NCBI GenBank assembly: GCA_963713505.1 | Contig: CAVQMC010000017.1 | Coordinates: forward strand, 1-64,000 | DNA: 64,000 nt | Source: CAVQMC01 sp963713505 | GTDB taxonomy: Bacteria > Bacteroidota > Ignavibacteria > Ignavibacteriales > Ignavibacteriaceae | Reading direction: 5' to 3' | Translations under genes and position numbers: made by a program | Notes under the pieces: generated by a model | Told to the model about the DNA's origin: nothing | Seen by the model: the letters and a program-made list of their open reading frames with translations, nothing else | The model's database searches: none | Part shown: one piece after another, positions 26,194 through 35,879 of the stretch | Layout of the letters: each line of letters begins with the position of its first letter | Numbering within the stretch: position 1 is the stretch's first letter

Positions 26194-29000
26194 GAAAAGG
26201 ACTTATACTATTTTTATTTTTACTCGGATTAAGTTCTGTTTTTGCACAAGGTAAGGGAAATTTAGCCGGTACTGTTACTGATGCAAAAACCGGTGAACCT
26301 TTACCGGGGGTTAATATAATTCTTAAAGGCACTTATTACGGGGCTGCTACCGACCTCGACGGAAAGTACAGAATAAACGGCATTTCCGAAGGTCAATATA
26401 ATGTGGAAATCTCTCTTATTGGTTATAAAACCGTTCAATATACAGGAACTGCAATTGAACCAAACAAGACTAAAGAAATTAATGTAAAACTTGAAGAAAC
26501 TGTTTTAACATTAGATCAGGATGTTGTTGTTGTTGGTGAAAAACCTTTAATGGATGTTGAGGAAACTCAAAGTAAAAAAAATATTTCCAAAGAAGATATT
26601 GAAAAGTCAATTGTTGAAAATGTGTCGGATGTAGTAGTTCAGCAGGCCGGAGTTGTTAAAACAGATAACTCAATTCATATAAGAGGCGGCAGATCTTATG
26701 AGAATGCATTTTTATTGGATGGAGTTTCTGTTCAAGATCCTTTAGCCGGCACCGGATTTGGTCTTCAATTAAGTGCAAATGCGATTCAGGAAATTGAAGT
26801 TATAACCGGAGGATTTAATGCTGAGTACGGGCAGGCTACTTCAGGTGTTGTAAATGTAAAAACACGTGAAGGCGGCGACAGCTACAGCGGGTATGTTTCA
26901 TATAAAACTGATAAAATTGCTCCAAGCTCTTCATATCATAATTTTAATACCGATGTAATTGAAGCTAACTTTAGCGGCCCTGAACCTTTAACTTCTAAAA
27001 TACTCCCTGCGATCGGTTTAAAGATCCCTGGGGAAATATCATTTTTCGGAAGTGTATATAGTGGCTTAACCGATGGAATTACCCAAGGTTATTATAAACC
27101 TACTGCAAACCAATTGGTTTCTTCAACTTTCGGAGGTTCCAGGTTTGCACCTAAAGCAGAAAACAACTGGTTTTGGCTTGGAAAAATTACTTATAAATAT
27201 TCTCCGACGTTAAAGTTTGTTTATTCATATAATCAATCGGTCAACATAAATCAAAATTCACAGTCTCTTCAGTCAAATTTGGAATATGTTCAACCGAGCC
27301 CAGGTTATCAATATACCTATCAGAATATTCTGGATAATGCTAATACATTTACTCATAATACAGTGTATAATTCCTTTACAATGATACACACCTTGAATGC
27401 TAGAACATTCTATGAATTAAAGGTTAATAATTTCTATACAAATTTAAGAGCTGATGCCAACGGAAAAAATTGGACTCAATATGCAGAACCAAAAGATATA
27501 GTAACCTTTCCAATTGAATATTATAATACAAATAGAGATACTGTTGGTGTTATACCCGGCGATGGATTCTGGGATGTTGGAAGTCCATATACCTGGCGTG
27601 ATCATTATTTAAAGGAATTTTCTGTTAAAGGTGACATAACCAGTTTTTTTGATGAGAAAAATAAATTTAAGTCGGGTTTCAATTTAAAATTTCAGGAAAT
27701 GCAGGTTGTTGATATCTATAAACCCTGGGTAGGAGAGCTTGGGCTAAATAATGATATTTATAAAGTGCATCCAGCAGTTGGTTCATTTTATGCTCAAGAC
27801 AATATTAATTTCAGCGGAATGATTTTAAACTTTGGTTTAAGATTAGATTATTGGTTTCCCGGAAAATATGTTGATGATGCAGTAAACAATCCAGCTGTAG
27901 TTACTATTCCCGATGCAACAAGACAAAGATATAAAGATGATACTTTCGCCTGGTTCGGCGGAAGAAGATTTAAAGCCAGATTAAGTCCAAGACTTGGAAT
28001 TTCACATCCGGTTTCCGACAATCAAACTTTATTCTTTTCTTACGGTCATTTTAGTAAATGGCCGAGACCTGAATTTGTTTATGCAAAATTAAATCCCGTA
28101 AACGCTCAATCTTCATTTCAAAAATTCGGTAATCCGGATTTAAATCCTGAAACAACTGTCGCTTATGAACTTGGGTTAAAAACTCAATTTACTAATGATG
28201 ATGTTTTAACAGTTACAGCCTATTATAAAGATATTTTTGATTATATAAATACCAGAACTGCTAAAATTAAATCAGCAAGATTTGCAGCTCAGAATTTTAT
28301 CACTTATGTAAATTCAGATTATGCAAGATCCAGAGGTATTGAAGTAGAATTTAAGAAAAGAATCGGCAGATGGTTCAATGGAGATGCCTCATTCTCTTAT
28401 GCAATTGTAACCGGAAAAAGCTCAACACCCGACCAAGGTGTATTAGTTCAGGAAGGTCTTCTGACCGAAAATATTAAAGAAGAATATATGCCTTGGGACA
28501 GACCTGTTACAATTAATGTTTCAACAAACTTTTATGTTGAACCGGGTAATGCTTTATTTGGTTTCGGAAACGGAATACTTGACGATTATAATCTTTATTT
28601 AAGATTCTTTTTTGAATCCGGCAAGAGATATACTCCTGCCGTTTTTACCGGAAGTTACGGAACTGACGGAAGACCTGAATATGATTACATATTAACAGAT
28701 AGTTATAACAAAGTTGGGCAAAACTGGTTTTGGATTGACTTGAATTTTGAAAAATACATAACAATAAGCTCACTCAAATTTTCAGTATTCGTAGAAGTAA
28801 ATAATCTTCTTGATACAAAGAATTCAGCAATTATTAATCCGGTTACAGGAAAAGCTTATGAATACGGTGATTCTGTACCTGTAAGCTGGAATGATCCAAG
28901 ATACCCGGATCTGCAGGCGCCAATCTCACCTTATCCATTTAATCCGGCGCGTTATTTAACAAGAAGAAATGTTAAACTTGGTGTTACTTTTAGATTTTAA
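26190..29000 (+). CDS. TonB-dependent outer-membrane receptor with CarboxypepD-reg domain
   Basis: Outer-membrane active transporter. The 936-aa protein has a signal peptide (LILFLFLLGLSSVFAQ). A carboxypeptidase-regulatory-like domain follows (LAGTVTDAKTGEPLPGVNI, residues about 24-100), then a plug domain (VVVQQAGVVKTDNSIHIRGG, NAFLLDGVSVQDPL, EYGQATSGVVNVKT), then a 22-strand-type barrel ending in the aromatic terminus VKLGVTFRF. No SusD-like partner is encoded, so a glycan SusCD pair is unlikely. It is coupled to the lipoprotein gene upstream and a PorV-like gene two bases downstream. The substrate is unknown; the operon context suggests products or ligands handled by the secreted proteins. 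Confidence 0.9.
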   Translation: MRKGLILFLFLLGLSSVFAQGKGNLAGTVTDAKTGEPLPGVNIILKGTYYGAATDLDGKYRINGISEGQYNVEISLIGYKTVQYTGTAIEPNKTKEINVKLEETVLTLDQDVVVVGEKPLMDVEETQSKKNISKEDIEKSIVENVSDVVVQQAGVVKTDNSIHIRGGRSYENAFLLDGVSVQDPLAGTGFGLQLSANAIQEIEVITGGFNAEYGQATSGVVNVKTREGGDSYSGYVSYKTDKIAPSSSYHNFNTDVIEANFSGPEPLTSKILPAIGLKIPGEISFFGSVYSGLTDGITQGYYKPTANQLVSSTFGGSRFAPKAENNWFWLGKITYKYSPTLKFVYSYNQSVNINQNSQSLQSNLEYVQPSPGYQYTYQNILDNANTFTHNTVYNSFTMIHTLNARTFYELKVNNFYTNLRADANGKNWTQYAEPKDIVTFPIEYYNTNRDTVGVIPGDGFWDVGSPYTWRDHYLKEFSVKGDITSFFDEKNKFKSGFNLKFQEMQVVDIYKPWVGELGLNNDIYKVHPAVGSFYAQDNINFSGMILNFGLRLDYWFPGKYVDDAVNNPAVVTIPDATRQRYKDDTFAWFGGRRFKARLSPRLGISHPVSDNQTLFFSYGHFSKWPRPEFVYAKLNPVNAQSSFQKFGNPDLNPETTVAYELGLKTQFTNDDVLTVTAYYKDIFDYINTRTAKIKSARFAAQNFITYVNSDYARSRGIEVEFKKRIGRWFNGDASFSYAIVTGKSSTPDQGVLVQEGLLTENIKEEYMPWDRPVTINVSTNFYVEPGNALFGFGNGILDDYNLYLRFFFESGKRYTPAVFTGSYGTDGRPEYDYILTDSYNKVGQNWFWIDLNFEKYITISSLKFSVFVEVNNLLDTKNSAIINPVTGKAYEYGDSVPVSWNDPRYPDLQAPISPYPFNPARYLTRRNVKLGVTFRF

Positions 29001-29002
29001 TT

Positions 29003-29983
29003 ATGAAAAAAATACTCTTTATATTCTTATTTTTAATTTCTTTAATTGATGTAAAAGCTCAATTATTTCCTGTACTCGGCGGACAGAGAGCCGGAATTTC
29101 AACTGCACAATTTTTAAAGATTGGAGTTGGAGGCAGAGCATCAGCTATTGGTGATGCTTTTGTAGCAATGGCAAATGATGCTTCGGCTTTGTACTGGAAC
29201 CCGGCAGGTTTGGTTCAGTTTGATGATAATCAAATTTTATTTTCACATAACCAATGGGTTGTAGATATAAATCATGATTTTCTAGGCGCTGTTTATCATC
29301 TTGACCAAACAAACGCTTTCGGAGTTGCATTAACATCTCTTTCAATGAAAGATATGCCGGTTACAACAGAATTTGCTCCATTCGGAACCGGGGAATATTT
29401 TGGTTACAGCGATGTTGCCGTGGCTGTTACATATTCGAGAAGAATGACGGATAAATTCAGTTTTGGCGGAACAGTCCGTTATATTGAAGAAACTCTGGAT
29501 AAATTAAAAATGCGTGGTGTGATGATAGATTTGGGAACGTATTATTGGACAGGTTTGGGTACATCAAGATTTGCAGTAACTGTAAGTAACTTTGGAAATC
29601 AGATTGCTCCGGATGGTGAAGTTGTTTTAGTTGGAAAAAGAAGTAAATCAGATTGGCAGTCATTTTCACCGCCGACAATTTTTAGAATTGGATTTGCAAT
29701 AGAACCTTATCAGGATGATATTAATAAAGTTACAACCTCAATTCAATTGAATCATCCAAATGATAACAGCGAAAATGTTTCTACCGGAGTTGAATATTCC
29801 TGGAAAAATATTGTTTTTATAAGAGGCGGATATAAATTTAATGTCGATGAACAAAATTATTCTTTTGGTGCAGGTGTTAATTTGCCGATTGAAATTGCAA
29901 ATTTCACATTAGATTATGCATATTCAAATTTTACAAGATTAGGATCTGCACATAGGTTTTCAATAATATTAGGCTTTAAATGA
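29003..29983 (+). CDS. PorV/PorQ-family outer-membrane protein
   Basis: The 326-aa protein has a signal peptide (ILFIFLFLISLIDVKAQ) and the PorV/PorQ (formerly UPF0164) beginning: AQFLKIGVGGRASAIGDAFVAM, then NDASALYWNPAGL and ILFSHNQWVVDI. The rest is a predicted barrel ending with RFSIILGFK. In type IX secretion PorV shuttles cargo to the attachment complex. A copy inside an operon of T9SS-type proteins suggests a dedicated helper, but many FCB genomes carry several paralogs without known function. It overlaps the next gene by four bases. Confidence 0.85.
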   Translation: MKKILFIFLFLISLIDVKAQLFPVLGGQRAGISTAQFLKIGVGGRASAIGDAFVAMANDASALYWNPAGLVQFDDNQILFSHNQWVVDINHDFLGAVYHLDQTNAFGVALTSLSMKDMPVTTEFAPFGTGEYFGYSDVAVAVTYSRRMTDKFSFGGTVRYIEETLDKLKMRGVMIDLGTYYWTGLGTSRFAVTVSNFGNQIAPDGEVVLVGKRSKSDWQSFSPPTIFRIGFAIEPYQDDINKVTTSIQLNHPNDNSENVSTGVEYSWKNIVFIRGGYKFNVDEQNYSFGAGVNLPIEIANFTLDYAYSNFTRLGSAHRFSIILGFK

Positions 29984-31071
29984 GAAAGAAATTACTATTA
30001 TTTTTTCCGATTATACTATTAACAATAGTAATATTAAACAGCTGTCAGTCAAAATTTAGTACTGAAGCATTAAATATTGGCAGCGGTAATGCTAATATAG
30101 CAGGAGATACCGTTTATATTCCATTAAATCCTCCATGGGAAGGTTTTAATAATCCTCAGGCTATGATAATCGGTAAAGAACCATTTATTTATGTTGCCGA
30201 TACCGATAATAATAGAGTTGTTATGTTGAATGTTGACGGCCAGGTTCTTGGCAGTAAAACAATTAAACATCCAGTAGCATTGGCTCAGGATTATCAATTA
30301 AATTTAATTGTTTGTGCACAATATGATACTGTAGTGCAAGGGCAGTCTTTAACTTTAAGTTCAGTTTATAAACTTGATTTAGTAGCAGCACATCATATAA
30401 TTGCAAATGCACCGGTAAAAATTATTTTACCTTCAAGAATTACCGATATAAATAATCCTAATAGAGAATATACTGGTGCGGCTGTTTTTTATGATAATTC
30501 ATATTTAATATCAAGAAAAGGTCCTAATAACTCAACTGTTATTGATCCCGATAATTCAATTTTATCATTTAAAAAGAAACTACTGCCGAATGGTGAAAAG
30601 AAGGATACTTTAATCGGCAGAATTCCGAATTTAGATCCTTTGGGTGCCGGACTTCCTTCTGCAAATGAAATAAGTTCCATATCTAATGTTAACGATAGAT
30701 CATTTGATATTATCGTAACGTTAACAGGAAATACAAGCTTTAAAGTTCAATGGTTAACTTATGTTGATACACGTGAGTTTACCGGTTTTCAAAATGAATT
30801 ATCTCCTGATTTCGCTGCTATGATGACTCCGAATAAATTTGTTCAGCCGGAAGGTTCAACAGTTGACAATTCCGGAAACATTTATATTGCCGATGCTGCT
30901 AAGGACAGTGTTTATAAGTTTAACTCATTTGGTGATGAAATGCAGTCTTTCGGCGGACCTAATGTATTTAATAAACCCTATGATGTGGCATATTTTGATA
31001 AAACATTATATGTTGTAGATTCGGGAAATAATAGAATATTAAGATTTGTTTTATCAACGGATATAAGATAA
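29980..31071 (+). CDS. NHL-repeat-like lipoprotein
   Basis: Unknown function. The signal peptide is followed by the lipobox ILNSC, giving a lipid-anchored protein of 363 aa. It contains beta-propeller blades of NHL type: NPQAMIIGKEPFIYVADTD with NNRVVMLN near the start, and VDNSGNIYIADAAKDSVYKF and KTLYVVDSGNNRILRF at the end. The middle part is less clear. NHL propellers usually bind ligands or proteins. Start ATGA overlaps the stop of the PorV-like gene, and its own stop overlaps the start of the nuclease-fold gene by one base, so translation is tightly coupled. Confidence 0.75.
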   Translation: MRKKLLLFFPIILLTIVILNSCQSKFSTEALNIGSGNANIAGDTVYIPLNPPWEGFNNPQAMIIGKEPFIYVADTDNNRVVMLNVDGQVLGSKTIKHPVALAQDYQLNLIVCAQYDTVVQGQSLTLSSVYKLDLVAAHHIIANAPVKIILPSRITDINNPNREYTGAAVFYDNSYLISRKGPNNSTVIDPDNSILSFKKKLLPNGEKKDTLIGRIPNLDPLGAGLPSANEISSISNVNDRSFDIIVTLTGNTSFKVQWLTYVDTREFTGFQNELSPDFAAMMTPNKFVQPEGSTVDNSGNIYIADAAKDSVYKFNSFGDEMQSFGGPNVFNKPYDVAYFDKTLYVVDSGNNRILRFVLSTDIR

Positions 31072-32304
31072 TGAAAAAAATTTTACTGTTTACTATTTGC
31101 TTTACTTTTTCCAATTTCTGTTTTTGCTCAAACCAGCCAAATAAAAATTGCTGCTTATAATTTGTTGAATTATCCCAACAATTCAAATGATTCAAGGAAC
31201 GCATATTTTTATACTGTAGTTCATACAATGCAGCCGGATGTTTTGGTTGTAGAAGAAATGAAATCTCAAGATGGTATTGATCAATTTTTAGCACAAGCAT
31301 TAGATAGTACTTACTCTGCAGGAACATTTATCGATGGACCTGATACTGACAACGGAATTTATCTAAAAGATTCATTATTCACTTTTATCAGTAATACCCC
31401 TATTTCTACTGCCTTAAGAAATATTTCCGAATTTAAGATTTATAATAATATAACCCTGGATACTCTTATAATTTTTGCTGTTCATTTAAAAGCCTCCCAA
31501 GGAACTGATAATGAACAAAAGCGTTTAGCCGAAGTTAATATTCTAAGAAATGTTACTGATAATTTACATGTAGGAACAGATTATATCGTTGTTGGTGATT
31601 TTAACATATATTATTCTTCCGAACCTGCATTTCAAAGATTACTGGATACAACAAGCACAGGATTCTTTTTAGATCCAATAAATGCTGTGGGCAATTGGCA
31701 TAATAATCAATCTTTCTCCAGTATTCATACTCAATGTACAAGAGTTGATCCATTTGGCGGAGGGAGCAGCGGCGGACTGGATGACAGATTTGATATGATT
31801 TTAGTTTCACCTTCGATTATGCAGGAAGGTAAAATAGATTATATTGACAGCACTATGGTTCCATACGGCAATGACGGACAGCATTTTAACGGGAATATAA
31901 ACGATCCTCCGTACAATATTATAACTCAAGAAGTAGCAAATGCTTTATATTATGCTTCTGATCATTTACCTGTTATGGCCGATTTTACATTTTCACCTCT
32001 TGTTAGTGTAAATAATGAAAAAACAATTGTATACAATTATAAGTTATACCAAAATTATCCTAATCCATTTAATCCATCTACTATAATTAAATTTGAAGTT
32101 CCTGAAGCTCAAAATGTAACCTTAGAAGTTTATAATGTTTTGGGACAAAAAATTAGAACTTTATTTAACGGTTTGGCAAAAGCAGGAATAAATTCTGTTG
32201 AATTTAACAGCACAGGAACAAATAATCTTACCAGCGGAATTTATATCTATACTTTGAGAACAAAAAATTCTTTAATTTCTAAAAAATTCATTCTTCTCAA
32301 ATAA
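31071..32304 (+). CDS. Secreted endonuclease/exonuclease/phosphatase-fold protein with T9SS sorting domain (one frameshift)
   Basis: DNase-I-fold (EEP superfamily) enzyme predicted to be exported. All catalytic motifs are visible: IKIAAYNLLNYP, VVEEMKSQDG (metal-binding Glu), FAVHLKAS, VVGDFNIYY, DDRFDMILVS and the terminal ASDHLPVMADF. The C-terminus is a T9SS sorting domain (NYPNPFNPSTIIKFEVPEA to LTSGIYIYTLRTKNSL). The signal peptide (MKKILLFTICFT, then FPISVFAQ) is split from the body by one extra T in the run at about 31106-31110; skipping it gives 410 aa. A start at 31162 chosen by a gene caller would lose the export signal. Substrate could be DNA, RNA or a phosphodiester lipid. Confidence 0.85.
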
Positions 32305-32353
32305 AAAAAATACCCAAATTTTAAATTGAATTATTAATTTTTTAAAGCATAAC

Positions 32354-32392
32354 TTTTCCGGCAAAAAAAGTTGGATTTTGCCGGAAAACATC
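32354..32392 (+). terminator. Terminator-like hairpin after the surface operon
   Basis: TTTTCCGGCAAAA (32354-32366) pairs perfectly with TTTTGCCGGAAAA (32376-32388) around a nine-base loop. It can act as a terminator in either orientation, since A and T runs flank the GC core. Confidence 0.7.
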
Positions 32393-32476
32393 CAATTTTA
32401 TTAAAAGGTAAGTTTGTATAAAACATTGATAATTCTTAATTTTAATATTCTATTTTAATTTAATTAGGGACAATAA

Positions 32477-33886
32477 ATGAGCGAAATCAAAGGCAAAATA
32501 ATTCAAGTAATAGGCCCTATTATAGACGTCGAATTTGAAGAAGGGCATCTTCCTAAAATATATAATGCTATTAGAATTCCGAGAACAAGCACCGAAGGAG
32601 TGCAAGGTGAATTAATTGCAGAAGTTCAGCAGCATTTAGGTGAAGATCGTGTTCGATCGGTTGCAATGGATTCTACAGACGGATTAGTAAGAGGTATGGA
32701 TGCATTTGATACCGGAAGACCAATTTCAGTTCCGGTTGGCCCTCAAACTTTAGGAAGATTGATAAATGTAATTGGCCAGGGAATAGATGGTTTAGGCGAA
32801 ATTAAAACAGAAAAATCATATCCTATTCACAGACCATCCCCTCAATTCAAAAATCTATCTACTAAATCAGAAATGTTTGAAACCGGAATTAAAGTTATAG
32901 ATTTAATTGAGCCGTATTCAAAAGGCGGTAAAACAGGTTTATTCGGCGGTGCCGGTGTTGGAAAAACAGTAATTATTCAGGAATTAATTCATAACATCGC
33001 TCAAGAGCATGGCGGTTATTCTGTGTTTGCCGGAGTTGGTGAAAGAACTCGTGAAGGAAATGACTTGTGGCTTGAAATGAAAGAATCCGGAGTACTTGAA
33101 AAAACTTCACTTGTTTTTGGTCAGATGAATGAACCGCCCGGAGCAAGATTAAGAGTTGCCCTTACAGGTTTAACTGTTGCTGAATATTTCAGGGATGAAG
33201 AAGGAAGAGATGTACTTTTATTTATTGATAATATTTTCCGTTTCACTCAAGCTGGTTCTGAGGTAAGTGCATTGTTCGGACGTATGCCTTCTGCTGTTGG
33301 ATATCAGCCTAACCTTGCTACTGAAATGGGAGCACTTCAAGAAAGAATTACTTCAACAGATAAAGGTTCTATTACATCTGTGCAAGCTATTTATGTTCCG
33401 GCAGACGACTTAACTGATCCGGCACCAGCTGCAGCATTTGCTCACCTTGATGCAACAACAGTATTAAGCCGTCAAATATCGGAGCTTGGTATTTACCCGG
33501 CTGTTGATCCTCTGGATTCCACTTCAAGAATTCTTCAACCTGATATTTTAGGTGACGAACATTATAATGTTGCTAAGAATTGTAAAGAAATTCTTCAACA
33601 ATACAAAGATTTACAGGATATTATAAATATTCTTGGTATGGATGAATTATCGGATGAAGATAAAACAGTTGTAAAAAGAGCGAGAAGAATTCAAAGATTC
33701 TTCAGTCAGCCTTTCTTTGTAGCCGAACAATTTACAGGTTATAAAGGAAAGTATGTTAAACTTGAAGACACAATTAGAGGATTTAAAGAAATTATCGACG
33801 GTAAACATGATGATCTTCCGGAAAGTGCATTTATGTATGTTGGAACAATTGAAGAAGCCGTTGAAAGAGCTAAACAGATGAAATAA
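32477..33886 (+). CDS. atpD: F1 ATP synthase subunit beta
   Basis: Catalytic subunit of F1Fo ATP synthase. The 469-aa protein has P-loop GGAGVGKTVI, ALTGLTVAEYFRDEEG, Walker B VLLFIDNIFRFTQAGSEVS and the conserved MPSAVGYQPNLATEMG. Length and sequence are normal. Only epsilon (atpC) follows, so this is a separate two-gene atpDC operon with the rest of the ATP synthase genes elsewhere, an arrangement I recall from Chlorobi/Bacteroidota relatives. Confidence 0.97.
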   Translation: MSEIKGKIIQVIGPIIDVEFEEGHLPKIYNAIRIPRTSTEGVQGELIAEVQQHLGEDRVRSVAMDSTDGLVRGMDAFDTGRPISVPVGPQTLGRLINVIGQGIDGLGEIKTEKSYPIHRPSPQFKNLSTKSEMFETGIKVIDLIEPYSKGGKTGLFGGAGVGKTVIIQELIHNIAQEHGGYSVFAGVGERTREGNDLWLEMKESGVLEKTSLVFGQMNEPPGARLRVALTGLTVAEYFRDEEGRDVLLFIDNIFRFTQAGSEVSALFGRMPSAVGYQPNLATEMGALQERITSTDKGSITSVQAIYVPADDLTDPAPAAAFAHLDATTVLSRQISELGIYPAVDPLDSTSRILQPDILGDEHYNVAKNCKEILQQYKDLQDIINILGMDELSDEDKTVVKRARRIQRFFSQPFFVAEQFTGYKGKYVKLEDTIRGFKEIIDGKHDDLPESAFMYVGTIEEAVERAKQMK

Positions 33887-33888
33887 AT

Positions 33889-34305
33889 ATGGTAGTATTA
33901 AATTTAGAAATAGTAACACCTTCAAAAATCACCTATTCTGGAGAGATTGAATCTATAACCGTACCCGGGACTTTAGGAAGTTTCCAGGTATTAAAAAATC
34001 ATGCTCCGTTGATTAGTACTTTTGAAGTAGGTTTAATTAAAATTCAAGAAAAAGATCAAACTAAATATTTTGCTACCGGAGGAGGAACAATTGAAGTACT
34101 GGATAATAAAGTGCTTATTTTAGCCGATTCTTTTGAAACTCCTGAAAATATTGATGTGGACAGAGCAAAAAATGCAATGAATAGAGCAAAAGAAAGATTA
34201 GCAAATAGAACCGAAAATGTTGATGTTGCCAGAGCAGAAGCAGCTCTGCAGAGAGCGATGAATAGACTGAGTGTAGTTGATAAATATGCCGGTATAAATA
34301 TTTAA
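33889..34305 (+). CDS. atpC: F1 ATP synthase subunit epsilon
   Basis: Rotor-stalk subunit that links gamma to the c-ring and restrains ATP hydrolysis. It has 138 aa: an N-terminal beta domain with VTPSKITYSGEIESITVPG and LGSFQVLKNHAPLIS, then the alpha-helical hairpin (VDRAKNAMNRAKERL). It starts three bases after atpD and is followed by a strong terminator. Confidence 0.93.
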   Translation: MVVLNLEIVTPSKITYSGEIESITVPGTLGSFQVLKNHAPLISTFEVGLIKIQEKDQTKYFATGGGTIEVLDNKVLILADSFETPENIDVDRAKNAMNRAKERLANRTENVDVARAEAALQRAMNRLSVVDKYAGINI

Positions 34306-34326
34306 AAATAAATTTTAAGAATTATT

Positions 34327-34364
34327 AAAGGGATAGGAAATTAATGTTTCCTATCCCTTTTTTG
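34327..34364 (+). terminator. Strong intrinsic terminator of atpDC
   Basis: AAAGGGATAGGAAA pairs perfectly with TTTCCTATCCCTTT (14 bp) around a six-base loop, followed by TTTG. Confidence 0.92.
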
Positions 34365-34488
34365 TTTTATATAAATTAAAAATTAGCTAAAAATATTAAT
34401 ATCAGTTTTTAATTTTCTATAATTGAGGGAAATAGGGTTGGTTAAAGAACTTTAAAGATTAAGATTGTTAATCCTTTATAATGAAAAA

Positions 34489-35112
34489 TTAGTTTAAATA
34501 ACCGTCGTGCGAAATTAAGTTTTTGATTACTGCATTTTTGGTAAGTCTTTTTTCTAAATTTTCAAAATGATCAATTAAAAATTTTAATCGTTCGTTCTCT
34601 GATGTCATTGATAGTAATTCTTTTTGCTGTTCAATATCCAAACCCGCTTTTTCTGCTAATTTGTATGACTTAAGATCGGCCTGTTCAAATTTATCCCAAA
34701 ACAAAGTTTCCAATTCCAGATCAGTTTTTTCCAATATTGTTTCAAACTCATTTTTTAATTTATCAACTAAACCTAAATCAGTTTGATTATCAAAATCCTT
34801 GAGCTTTTGAATATCACCTATATGGTAACCGTTTTTATGAAGTGAAATGTTATATATATTAAATTTGTATCTGCCGGTAACCACAATATCAATTTCACCC
34901 GTAGAATATTTCTTTAAAACAGAAGTTACGTTAACATAACTCCCAACATTTGCAATTTCATTTTGAATAATAGGGACAATACCAAAACCTTTCCCGGTTG
35001 CTAAGCAAGAATTTACTAATATTTTATATCTCTCTTCAAAAATATGAAGAGGGTAACTTGAATTAGGATAAACAACCAAGTTAAGAGGAAATAAAGGAAT
35101 AGATAATTTCAT
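34489..35112 (-). CDS. Lon protease N-terminal (substrate-binding) domain protein
   Basis: Stand-alone LON substrate-binding-domain protein, cytoplasmic, function poorly defined; family members resemble the N-domain of Lon without protease or ATPase. Motifs are LSIPLFPLNLVVYPNS, LHIFEERYKILV and GKGFGIVPI. An open frame extends upstream to 35154, but that stretch overlaps the terminator hairpin of the superoxide dismutase gene, so I place the start at the ATG at 35112, giving MKLSIPLFPL as in relatives (208 aa including Met). ATG at 35118 is possible. It may be expressed by read-through from sodB. Confidence 0.8.
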   Translation of the reverse strand: MKLSIPLFPLNLVVYPNSSYPLHIFEERYKILVNSCLATGKGFGIVPIIQNEIANVGSYVNVTSVLKKYSTGEIDIVVTGRYKFNIYNISLHKNGYHIGDIQKLKDFDNQTDLGLVDKLKNEFETILEKTDLELETLFWDKFEQADLKSYKLAEKAGLDIEQQKELLSMTSENERLKFLIDHFENLEKRLTKNAVIKNLISHDGYLN

Positions 35113-35118
35113 AAACAT

Positions 35119-35152
35119 GTATTTAAAAAAGAAGCCCGTAAAAACGGGCTTC
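35119..35152 (-). terminator. Terminator after sodB
   Basis: On the minus strand, GAAGCCCGT and ACGGGCTTC flank a four- to five-base A/T loop, followed by TTTTTTAAAT. It lies 14 bases after the sodB stop. Confidence 0.88.
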
Positions 35153-35165
35153 AAAAATTAGTTAA

Positions 35166-35774
35166 TTATTTTACCGCTGAAAACCGTTTGGCAACTTCTT
35201 CCCAATTAATCACATTCCACCAATTGTTAATATATTCCGGTCTTTTATTTTGATATTTCAAATAATAAGCGTGTTCCCAAACATCTAAGCCTAAAATTGG
35301 AGTGCCTTTGTTTTCAGCAACATCCATTAAAGGATTATCTTGATTCGGTGTAGAAGTAACGGCTAATTTTCCGTTCTGAACAATTAGCCATGCCCAGCCC
35401 GAACCGAAACGAGTAGCTGCAGCATTTGTAAAAGTTTTTTTGAATTCATCAAATGAACTGAATGCAGAATTTATAGCATTTGCTAAATCTCCGGAAGGTG
35501 TCCCGCCGCCGCCTTTTTTCATAATCGTCCAGAATAAAGAGTGATTATAATGTCCGCCTCCGTTATTTCTAACGGCAGCCGGATGTTTAGATACATCTTT
35601 TAATAATTCTTCTAATGATTTTCCGGCAAGATCACTGCCTTCAACAGCAGCATTCAATTTAGAAACATATCCGCCGTGATGTTTATCGTGATGAATTTCC
35701 ATTGTAGTTTTATCAATATAAGGTTCTAAAGCATCAAATCCATAAGGTAAATCGGGCAATTCAAACTTTGCCAT
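35166..35774 (-). CDS. sodB: Iron/manganese superoxide dismutase
   Basis: Converts superoxide to peroxide and oxygen in the cytoplasm. The 202-aa protein has the metal ligands in DKHHGGYV (His near 29), NHSLFW (His near 78) and DVWEHAYYLKYQN (Asp and His near 160), and the residues FGSGWAWLIV preceding the last pair. Metal preference cannot be told reliably. The start is fixed by a strong Shine-Dalgarno. It is followed by its own terminator and so is largely monocistronic. Confidence 0.95.
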   Translation of the reverse strand: MAKFELPDLPYGFDALEPYIDKTTMEIHHDKHHGGYVSKLNAAVEGSDLAGKSLEELLKDVSKHPAAVRNNGGGHYNHSLFWTIMKKGGGGTPSGDLANAINSAFSSFDEFKKTFTNAAATRFGSGWAWLIVQNGKLAVTSTPNQDNPLMDVAENKGTPILGLDVWEHAYYLKYQNKRPEYINNWWNVINWEEVAKRFSAVK

Positions 35775-35782
35775 AATGAGAG

Positions 35783-35790
35783 TCCTCCTT
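35783..35790 (-). promoter_or_regulatory. Strong ribosome binding site of sodB (AAGGAGGA)
   Basis: Near-perfect complement of the anti-Shine-Dalgarno, eight bases before the ATG. Most other genes of the window lack such a strong site, so it suggests high translation of sodB. Confidence 0.8.
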
Positions 35791-35879
35791 TAATTTTTTT
35801 TTGAAATTTAAACTTGTCTAAAATGGAAAATCATCAGCTAAAGTATTGTGAATATTCTCACTTTTTTATTAACGTATGA

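Noticed and set aside
26190..29983. SusC/SusD-type polysaccharide utilisation locus
   Set aside because: The TonB receptor has a CarboxypepD-reg domain, but no SusD-like lipoprotein or glycoside hydrolase is encoded; the neighbour is PorV-like.
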